Assembly (NCBI GenBank): GCA_032622095.1
Contig: CP136064.1
Span: 179,152,011 to 179,216,010, forward strand
Source of the DNA: Siphonodentalium dalli
Lineage: Eukaryota; Mollusca; Scaphopoda; Gadilida; Siphonodentaliidae
Length of the DNA: 64,000 nt
Reading direction: 5' to 3'
A program made the position numbers and the translations under genes. Below the pieces are notes generated by a model. It had not been told where the DNA came from, did not search any database, and saw only the letters and a list, made by a program, of their open reading frames with translations. This document shows positions 56,053 through 64,000 of this stretch, piece after piece (the first letter of the stretch is position 1; every line of letters starts with the position of its first letter).

Positions 56053-56170
56053 AACCCTTTCATAATGGGAGCTGTACTGGTGCAGCATTAAAGATCCTGT
56101 GCCAGTGCATTCTCTTATAAATGCGAATCTCCCATAGGGAGCCTCGCATATATCAGAAAATTCACTGGCT
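56053..56170. mobile_element. gtgcagcattaaagatcctg MITE, 3' arm shortened
   Basis: The left arm is complete from aaccctttcataatggg. The right arm stops at aattcactggc, directly followed by the spacer of the gaatgaggttcccagagg MITE at 56258. Confidence 0.7.
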
Positions 56171-56257
56171 TACAAGGTCAAGGTAAATACACCACCAACT
56201 TCAACTGAGGAACTTCAATCTGATCCTGGGCCTCCCATAGCAGTTGAAGCCTAAGCA

Positions 56258-56350
56258 GAATGAGGTTCCCAGAGGGTGAATTTGGTGAAGCTAGCCTGTC
56301 AAGCAGGATAGTGCCACTAAATTCACCCTCTGGAGACCTCATTCTGAAAA
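56258..56350. mobile_element. gaatgaggttcccagaggg MITE, complete
   Basis: A palindrome of the common family with the usual tgacagacacac flank on the right. Confidence 0.85.
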
Positions 56351-56460
56351 TGACAGACACACTATTTGCAGGCTTGAATGTCATTAGCGCTCTATGCTGA
56401 CTTATCAGCTGATCAACAGAGTGAGTTACAAGTCCCTGTGAGCATGAAAAATGAAAGTAA

Positions 56461-56635
56461 TAGACAGAACACAATGCGCATCTTAATCGAGACTCTTTTA
56501 CCGAATGAGTTGCGGATGGCGCAAGGATATATTTCGCGAGAGCGTAGCTCGAGCGAAATATAACTTTGCGCCGTCAGCAACGAGTTCGATAAAAGATTCG
56601 AGATTATGATGCAAGTTGTGTTCTGTATTTATTCT
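56461..56635. mobile_element. ~175-bp palindromic MITE, agaacacaa tips
   Basis: Arms gacagaacacaatgcgcatc and its diverged complement run inward through ggcgcaaggatatatttcgc to a gagcgtagctcgagc centre. The arms have diverged more than those of neighbouring families. Confidence 0.75.
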
Positions 56636-56934
56636 ACACCATTCAGTCAGATAAGCTCAATCCATGAATGTCACCTTCATTGTTACTATAGCTACCTTTA
56701 TTGTGATTTAAGTCTGACAATTAACCAGTAATTATGGGGGGGATCACCGGAAGCGGATGATCGACGTAATGTACGTCATCTTTCTTGGCGACGTCAACAA
56801 GAATAGTTCCGGCTTGTATTCCACTAGAGGTATACACTAATATGTATTCAATGGCTGGGATTCCGTTGAAAACATGTGACTCAAGTCAATGGGTGTGGAA
56901 TAAAGCCAACTAATCTATGACTCATTGGTCAAAT

Positions 56935-57222
56935 ATATGGGAGGCCAAATTCACATTTATTAATAATTGCGCTTCAGCGCAATCCAATTGTGCTTCAGCG
57001 CAATCCAATTGCGCTTCGGCACAATTCAATTGCGCTTCAGCGCAATCCAGCTTGATTCATATCAATTGTGCTGAAGCTGGGGGTTTAGCCATATATGGAA
57101 AATTAATTGCGCTTCAGCGCAATTAATTTTGGATTGCGCTGAAGCGCAATTGATTTGCGCTGAAGTGCAATTGAATTGCGCTGAAGCACAATTATTAATA
57201 AATGTGAATTTGGCCTCCCATA
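56935..57222. mobile_element. Palindromic element made of ATTGCGCTTCAGCGCAAT units
   Basis: Outer arms tatgggaggccaaattcaca and their complement enclose about eight copies of an 18-bp unit that is itself a hairpin (8-bp arms, 2-base centre). Units on the left read ..cttcag.. and on the right ..ctgaag.., so the whole is a palindrome of palindromes. Translation of either strand gives a repeating Asn-Cys-Ala-Ser-Ala-Gln pattern that has no gene meaning. Confidence 0.9.
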
Positions 57223-57311
57223 CAAATATGACCACTCCAGGCTTTGCTAACATCATGTGGAATTTGAATACCTTACTCGTATTTATATTCGCGCAGTACT
57301 ATTTTAAAATA

Positions 57312-57475
57312 CAGTAATACCCTAAATAATCGACTCCTTAACCACAGAAAGAATTATCGGTAATTTTTCAGGATTTAGTCGGAAATATGGCTTGTTGCCA
57401 TATTTCCAACTAAATCCTGAAAAATTACCCATAATTCTTCTGTGGTTAAGGAGTCGATTATTTAGGGCATTACCG
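57312..57475. mobile_element. ccacagaa-gaattat-ggtaa MITE, complete
   Basis: A full palindrome with tips cagtaataccctaaataatc and gattatttagggcattaccg and a shortened centre. Confidence 0.9.
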
Positions 57476-58167
57476 TATTGGTGTTGAGATTTGTTGCCTG
57501 CATGGATCTATAATTATCTAACAGACCATCTTCAGTAGAGTATTTAACTCATGAACATAACCCTCTTATATATAAATTCATGAGTCACACTATTTTTCAC
57601 TCGCGCACCGATGGGTGTGCAAAAAATAATACTGTGCAAATTTAAATACGAGTAAAGCTGTATGCTCTTCAAAATTAAGTCATCCAATCATTGATGAAAA
57701 TGAAATATCTGAGTCAAATGTATTTCTTTATTCCAAAAATAAAATAAAATCCAATGTTGTTTGAATTAATTTGATAAATGAACAAATTATGATTAAAACT
57801 ATGACATCTATGGTTATGATCTCATTTACACATGAAGAATCAGCCACACTCATACATTATGATCACTTTCATACACATACAATTTTGATACATTTCAAAA
57901 CAACCAACCAATTAAAGTATTATGCCCTCATAAAATTGGTAAATAAAAAAACCCACATAAAATGTAGCTCAACTTTGTTATATCAATCTGAATAATTATA
58001 TCATTGAAGATTTAATCAGGGTTCCAGGATTCCAGTTACAACAATAACATACAAAATCGATTCAACATCAACATTTGCTTTGTTTCACTTAGAAAATGTT
58101 GAAAACCAATTGAGTAGAAAAGAAAGAGTGCATTTTAGGCCTAAATGCATGGCTTGCTTAAAGGATC
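57476..58167. other. AT-rich, no gene recognised
   Basis: Low-complexity AT-rich sequence with one 74-codon frame of biased composition, not called. Confidence 0.35.
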
Positions 58168-58320
58168 ACTTAACTCTTTCAGTGCCAAGTCCGATTTTTG
58201 TATCAACCCATATTTCCTTGATAATTTTTCAAATTTATTGATTATAATAATGTGATACATTGATGGAAAGAGCTCTTAGAGGGTTGATACAAAAATCGGA
58301 CTTGGCACTGAAAGGGTTAA
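58168..58320. mobile_element. TTAACCCTTTCAGTGCC-type palindromic MITE, longer centre
   Basis: Arms tcagtgccaagtccgatttt and complement match the element at 21033 apart from a few changes. The centre is about 45 bases longer. Confidence 0.85.
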
Positions 58321-58505
58321 AGATCCTGTGCCAGTGTAGTATCTTATATATGGGAGTCTCCCATATTGATGGGAGCTGCGCTGGTGCAGCATTAAAGATC
58401 CCGTGCCAGTGTATTATCTTATATATGCAAGTCTCCCATTAGGGGGACTCACATATATTAGAGAATGCATTGTCACAAGTTCCAGACATGGAAGGGTTTA
58501 AATAC
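58321..58505. mobile_element. gtgcagcattaaagatcctg MITE, tandemly repeated left arm
   Basis: aaagatcc(t/c)gtgccagtgta occurs twice (58319 and 58393), followed by the right arm agagaatgcattgtcac and ggaagggttt. It directly joins the preceding MITE, sharing the gggttaaag boundary. Confidence 0.75.
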
Positions 58506-58730
58506 TGCTTATTTGAGTGCTGAAAGATTGAGCCTAATATGTGCTGGGTTCAAATCTCAGTAATTCCAAATTAATGTATCTTCCTTCAGACATTTTCAAT
58601 GTTTTATTATATCTCAGTTGAAAATAGACTTAAAATATAAAAACAATATATTCCATATGAATATCACAGATAAACTCTTACATAACGACATTTATGTATT
58701 GCTATAATACCCAGACATAGATGTTATACA

Positions 58731-58785
58731 GTAATGCTCTAAGTAATCGACTTCTTAACCACAGCAGAATTATGGGTAACTTTTC
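58731..58785. mobile_element. ccacagcagaattatgggta MITE, truncated at a duplication breakpoint
   Basis: The left arm runs normally to aacttttcag and stops where the copy of the foldback arm begins, so the breakpoint cuts this MITE. Confidence 0.85.
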
Positions 58786-60000
58786 AGACTTGCAACCGTT
58801 GCCAAATCAACCACTCCCGGTGTAGCTCTTCATGGACGGACAGCTGATAGGCAGCCTGAGTTGTAAGATGTTGCACAGAAGTTCTATTGACTGTTACCAT
58901 CACATTTGATGAAATTGACAGTGACAGTGAAGATGAGATTGCATAATCCGTGGGCAGAACTATTGCAATTTATGATATGAATTCTATCAACTAGTATGAA
59001 CGACCTTTCGAGTTTAGTATAGCATAAAATTGAAAGCATTGAGAACACTATCTTGGGGTAGGGTTAAGTTTTACTTTATTTCTTAATTCTGGTCTGGTAC
59101 ATGATTATAGCATTTCATGTCTGATATTGGGGAAGAATTTATGCTCATTGTGGTGCATGTTGTGCAGCTGTATCCGTAAAACTGACAAAATCATGGGAAT
59201 TTTTCAGAAATTTTTCACTTAAAAATAATCAAAATTTTAGCTAATTTACCCAAAAAAAATCAAAATTGAAACAAAAATAGACTCTACCATAACATAAACC
59301 TCCTGATATACATGCTAATTCCATGATATATGATAAGACTCTGAATTGGTTAACAAAATGGAACGAAAACGGGCTATTCTGACTTGACAGGTATTTTCAG
59401 ATAGAAAATCAGTTTTAGGGGGTGGGTAATGTTTTTGGAAATATCTCGGCTTGTTGGAAATCATTGCTGCTGAAGTTGATATTAATAAATCAGGTATATA
59501 ATGCTGAAAATTTTGATGCACCACTGAGAGCTTTATACCATAAAATGAAAATTTTATAGGAAATCTTCTGGATTTTTTTTTTGAAAAAGCACTGCAATTT
59601 ATGCATTTTTTTGGCATTTTCGTGAATTTTTCACAAAAATTGTTGGATAATATAACTTTTTGCACATTATAAATGTTAAGCAACCCAGATAGAATAAGTA
59701 TATGATATTCAAGTACATTTATTTTAACATTTGTCTTATTTTATTGGTATTCCTGATTATACTGAAATTTGCAGGTAAAAAAATAAATATTTTTTGCACC
59801 TGCTCCGCCCTGGATACCTCAGTGTTTGGAACCCCCATGGGGCAAGGATAATTGGAGATAGCGTCAAAATTTCTACCCTTTCGTGTGACACTACCCTCAT
59901 CTGGGGGCCGGGTCTATAAGTGTTCTCCATTTTTTGAGGTGAAATTTGAACACCAAAATCTCCTTACAACGAATCTGTTTGATACATGTAACCGTTTTTT
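58786..60000 (+). repeat. Third copy of the foldback arm plus flank (matches 42817-44020)
   Basis: Nearly identical to the right arm of the 40.7-43.9 kb element and its first 80 flanking bases (to gatacatgtaaccg and the T run). After the T run the sequence continues as 60003 = 50097, not as the family A element that follows in copy 1. Confidence 0.95.
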
Positions 60001-60934
60001 TTAAAGTATCTGCGATGAGTGACAGAGAGCTCATTAGTCCAATATATAGATTCTGTTATCTTTGGAAAATAGAGAATACGAGTGTCAAAATTTAGAGAAA
60101 ATTATGACATAGTCTATGTTCCTGGCACCACACTGCCAACTATTAATTAAACCACACAATTAGACTCGTGGGGATGCCCACATTCATATCTAATTTTTGT
60201 AATAATTGGCAGTAAAATGTTTTATCCCTGGCATTCTGGTGCCCTCCTGTCACCAATTCCTGGCCCTAAGACGAAGTCTAAGTCCACCCCATTAGATTTC
60301 ATGTACAGATGATGATTATATAAGTTTGGTGAAAAACGCCAACACAATTTTGTACTTTTGGTACCTTTCCCCTCCACATCACCATCTCTAATAGGGCAAC
60401 TTTGGTTTCTTTAAACCACATCATTATATTCCTTGTATCATGGAGACTATATATAACTTTGGTGGAAGTCGTTGACTAAACCATTCTTATCAATGGAAGT
60501 GGCCCTGCCCCCATCCTTAACTCAAACGGCACCAAACTGCAGTAATGCCCTAAATAATCAACTCCTTAACCACAGCAAAATTAAGGGTAATATTTCAGGA
60601 TTTAGTCTCACTCAGTGACTTTCTGATGAATGGCAACAAGCCATATTTCCGACTAAAACCTGAAAAATTACCCATAATTCTGCTGTGGTTAAGGAGCTGA
60701 TTATTTAGGGTATTACTGTACATTATTAGATTCCTCAGATCATGGAGAATAATATGTATATCAATTTTGTTGAAATAGGTACTAAAAATATAGATGTAGA
60801 AGATTAAACCATACCACTGCAAGCAAAAACCAACACCCCCCCCCCCCCCCCCCCCCCCCCCCTGGCAAAATTGCCTAGATACACAAATCAGTTAACCTTC
60901 CCTTTCCATGTCAGAAACACTAATCTTCTTTTAT

Positions 60935-62380
60935 TGTCCCCCGAAATTTTCGGAGGACTATTGTAATCAGCCATGTCTGTCCGTCCGTCCAGAGTTATAA
61001 CTCCAGTAATGATCATCTGATTTGATTGAAACTTGGTATGTAGGTGTCTCAACCAAGAAAACAGGTGCTCTGCAATTCTGGGTTTGATCCGATGTTCTTT
61101 TATGGAATTATTTCCCTTTTTTCAACATTTTGTTTCTTAGAAAATTTCTCACTTTTTCGGTTTCCGGATGATATCTCAAGTTTGGATTAATTGCAAATAC
61201 TGTTTTAATGTGGATCAGTCATATCAAGATACAGGTTGAGTTCAAATTTGATCCGATGATTTTTCCTAGAGTTATGGACTTTTTTTCTTCTTTTTTCTTT
61301 GGTTTCCGGATGATAACTCAAGTTTGGACTGTTCAATTGAAAATTATGTTTTTTTGTGGGTCGTCCATATCAAAATACAGGTCAAGTTCGAATTTGAGTT
61401 TGATCCAATGATATTTCCCAGAGTTATGGGCGTTTTGACTTTGAATTTTAAAAAAAATAATTTTCGGAGGACTATTGTAATCAGCCGCATCCGTCTGTCT
61501 GTCCGGAGTTATAACTCTAGTAGTGATCATCCGATTTGATTGAAACTTGGTATGTAGGTGTCGCAACCAAGAACACAGGTGCTCTGCAATTATGGGTTTG
61601 ATCCGATGTTCTTTTATGGAGTTATTTCCCCTTTTCAACTTTTTTTTTACTTAGAAAATTTCTCACTTTTTCGGTTTCCGGATGATATCACAAGTTTGGA
61701 TCCTTTAATTGCAAGTACGGTTTTTATGTGGATCAGTCATATCAAGATACAGATTGATTTCGAATTTGAGTTTGATCCGATGATTTTTCCTATGTACTTT
61801 TTTCGACTTAGAAAGTTATATTTTTCTTTGGTTTTCGGATGATAACTCAAGTTTGGACTATTCAATTGAAAATTCCGTTTTTTTGTGAGTCATTGATATC
61901 AAAATACAGGTCATGTTCGAATTTGAGTTTGATCTGATGATTTTTCTCAGAGTTATGGGCTTTTCGACTTAGAAAATTCAATTTTGTTTTTTTGTTTTTG
62001 GTTTCCGGATGATAACTCAAGTTTGGATTGTTTAATTGGAAATTCTTTTTTTTTTGTGGGTCATTCATATCAATATACAGGTCAAGTTCGAATTTTAGTT
62101 TGATCCAATGATTTATCCCAGAGTTATGGGCCTTTCGACTTTGAATTTTGAATTTTTTTATTTTCTGTATGAGGTGTTATCAACTCCTCCTACAGTTTTG
62201 ATCGTAGATATTTGAAACTTAAGAGTATTGTTACCCACATATTGGAGATGTGCAACATGTATATAGATGACGGATTTTTTTTTTTTTACAGAGTTATTAA
62301 CCTTTTCGACTTAGAAAATTTCAACATTTTTTTAATTTCTTTAACAAAGCGGCATCGACTTGCCACGTTTTCGGGGGACA
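60935..62380 (+). mobile_element. Helentron-like element, family C, second copy
   Basis: The same 12-bp inverted ends as at 51007-52459. A small deletion near 61790 removes most of the gagttatgga word in one core unit. The length is otherwise equal. Confidence 0.8.
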
Positions 62381-62984
62381 CTGTGGTCGGCAGACCTTTT
62401 ATTGGGATTGAGAACCAGGTTTGTCATTGCTGAACAGTTGTGACGGCATAATGTGCTATGCACTTTACCATTTGGTGCACCAGGTCGGTTGATAAATCAA
62501 GCTGGAATGCTTTAAAATAATTTAATACAAATATAAATTGATCATAATTGCATTAGGGAATGTGAGCACAAAACACAATTTCATTCCGGGGGGGGGGGGG
62601 GGGGGGGGGGAATGTCTCAGTAAAACATAGCACTATATTTTTCAGTAAACAAGTAAATAAATGCATCTTTAATTGTTCATCATGTTAAGTGCCTACTTTT
62701 TTTATTGAATAACCAGATAACATTATACACAACATATTCCATGTTAAATACCATTTGGAAGAGTAACCAAAATATATATATTCCACCAGAATACGGAACA
62801 GCTGTGGCCTATGAGGGTCCACCGAGTGAAAGAGATTCTGAGATTCATTCCAATACTTCCCCCATTGTCAACCCAGAATACATCAGAATTCAAACTAAGA
62901 GATAGATTATTCCCCTTCCATTGAGAATAGTAGACTTTACAGTACAGTCCAGATCAAAACAAGAGATGGACTGTCGTCCGGTGC

Positions 62985-64000
62985 ATACCCCCTTGTGGCA
63001 TACCGCCTAGTGTGGGCATATCTATAACTTATGACTGCTATACTCAGATGGACCCAAAAATCAGCATTTTCATATAAACAAAGATGAATAACTATAGAAC
63101 GAAAAACAAAAACAAAACATTTGAATGTGCCATTAAATGTCCTCATAGTGGTGAACATCCATAAAAAATTTCATTGAGATCCGAGCATTACTGTTCAAGT
63201 TATGAGCTGAACAGACATCAGAAGGACCAAACAGCCAACATTTCCAGATAAACAAAGATGAATAACTCTAGAATGGAAAGGCAGAACAGAACAATGGAAC
63301 ACTCTATTGAATGTCATCATAGTAGTGAACATCTATACCAAATTTCATTGAGATCCCAGTACAACTGTTGAATTTAAAACATGAACAGACACCAGACGGA
63401 CCAAAAAGCCAACATTTCCAGATAAACAAAGATGTATAACTCTAGAATGGAAAATCTGAAAACGATGGAACCCTCTTTTTAATGTCCTCATAGTAGTGAA
63501 CATCCATACCAAATTTCATTGAGATCGCAGCACAACTATTGAAGTTACGACATGAACAGACACCAGACAGACCAAAAAGACAACATTTCCAGATAAACAA
63601 AGATGAATAACTCTAGAATGGAAAATCCGAACAAAACGATGTAACCGTCCATTGAATGCCCCCATAGCAGTGAACATCCATACAAAATTTCATTGAGATC
63701 CGAGCACTGCTGTTCAAGTTATGACATGAACAGACACCAGGCGGACCAAAAATCAAACATTTCCAGATAAACAAAGATGAATAACTCTAGAATGGAAAAT
63801 CCGAACAAAACAATGGGACCCTTTGTTTAATGTGCTCATTGTTGTGAACATCCATACCAAATTTCATTGAGATCCCAGCACAACTTTTGAAGTTACGACA
63901 TGAAAAGACACCAAACGGACCAAAAAGCCAATATTTCCAGATAAACAAAGATGAATAACTCTAGAATGGAGAATCCGAAAGAAATGATGGAACCCTCTAT
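62985..64000 (-). mobile_element. Helentron-like element, family D, second copy (incomplete)
   Basis: The ATACCCCCTT end is at 62985. The landmark tttccagataaacaaagatg is at 63241, 63415, 63586, 63760 and 63934 after a diverged first unit near 63067, steps of 171-174 bases. The other end and microsatellite lie beyond the window. Confidence 0.8.

Larger units (their letters stand above)
60001..64000. repeat. Segmental duplication, copy 2 (3' block, runs off the window)
   Basis: A direct copy of 50094-53760, including the MITE at 60541-60719, a C27 run (60836-60862), the family C element (60935-62380), a G23 run (62588-62610) and the family D element from 62985 on. The family D core has at least six units here against four in copy 1. 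Frames in this block duplicate those of copy 1. Confidence 0.95.

Noticed and set aside
56917-57256. Protein with repeating Asn-Cys-Ala-Ser-Ala-Gln pattern on both strands
   Set aside because: The pattern is the translation of an 18-bp palindromic DNA unit. Both strands give the same motif, which shows it is a product of the repeat.
59315-59683. 122-codon minus-strand frame, also seen shorter at 43347-43708 and on plus at 40926
   Set aside because: All three lie in copies of the same foldback arm. The composition is AT-driven, the frame is interrupted in two of three copies, and no domain is recognisable.
1-64000. tRNA and rRNA genes
   Set aside because: Searching by eye for box A/box B and T-loop words found only partial matches, such as gggttcaaatctcag near 58547, without a cloverleaf. 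No rRNA-like sequence was seen.

Overview
The window looks like nuclear DNA of a marine invertebrate, most likely a mollusc and perhaps a bivalve. Introns and splice signals are suggested, no bacterial operons are visible, and almost all of the DNA is transposon-derived. Several repeat families have the mollusc-style layout of a GTCCGT-type microsatellite followed by a tandem core of about 155-190 bp, as recalled for bivalve pearl elements. The lineage is an inference, because no rRNA, tRNA or mitochondrial marker is present.

Only one intact, confidently recognised protein gene is visible. It is a 282-codon phosphonoacetaldehyde hydrolase (PhnX-type HAD phosphatase) at 36661-37509 on the plus strand, uninterrupted by introns and preceded by a good 3' splice-site motif. 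A non-autonomous hAT-like transposon with an imperfect 8-bp target duplication ends 123 bp upstream of its ATG. Other coding traces are fragments: a 3' piece of a non-LTR reverse transcriptase (about 1.98-2.26 kb), a possible M3 thimet-oligopeptidase fragment captured inside a foldback element (about 7.9-8.3 kb), and a duplicated terminal-exon-like reading frame on the minus strand (15.3 and 16.6 kb).

Layout. 0-6.5 kb: a dimeric tandem array, LINE remnant and minisatellites. 6.5-12.5 kb: a 6-kb foldback element with 1.2-kb arms and nested inverted minisatellites. 12.8-14.4 kb: a DNA-transposon-like element flanked by TAAG. 15-17 kb: duplicated 463-bp segment. 17.2-21.1 kb: three inverted-repeat elements. 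21.4-27.3 kb: a second foldback element enclosing about 13 degenerate units of a roughly 187-bp repeat. 27.7-35.1 kb: Helentron-like elements and clusters of palindromic MITEs. 35.3-37.5 kb: hAT element and the PhnX gene. 37.8-50.1 kb: more MITEs, a third foldback element (40.7-43.9 kb) and a long pearl-like tandem array (44.0-47.1 kb). 50.1-53.9 kb and 60.0-64.0 kb: two near-identical direct copies of one block. The second copy is joined directly to another copy of the 42.8-44.0 kb foldback arm, so it lacks about 6.1 kb present in the first. 54-58.8 kb: palindromic MITEs in AT-rich DNA.

The genes do not form a visible pathway within the window. The main biology is one phosphonate-catabolism enzyme in a gene-poor landscape of non-autonomous elements. 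At least four element families share one architecture: short subterminal inverted repeats around a microsatellite and a tandem core. All boundaries and percentages of likeness come from reading by eye, not from alignment software.
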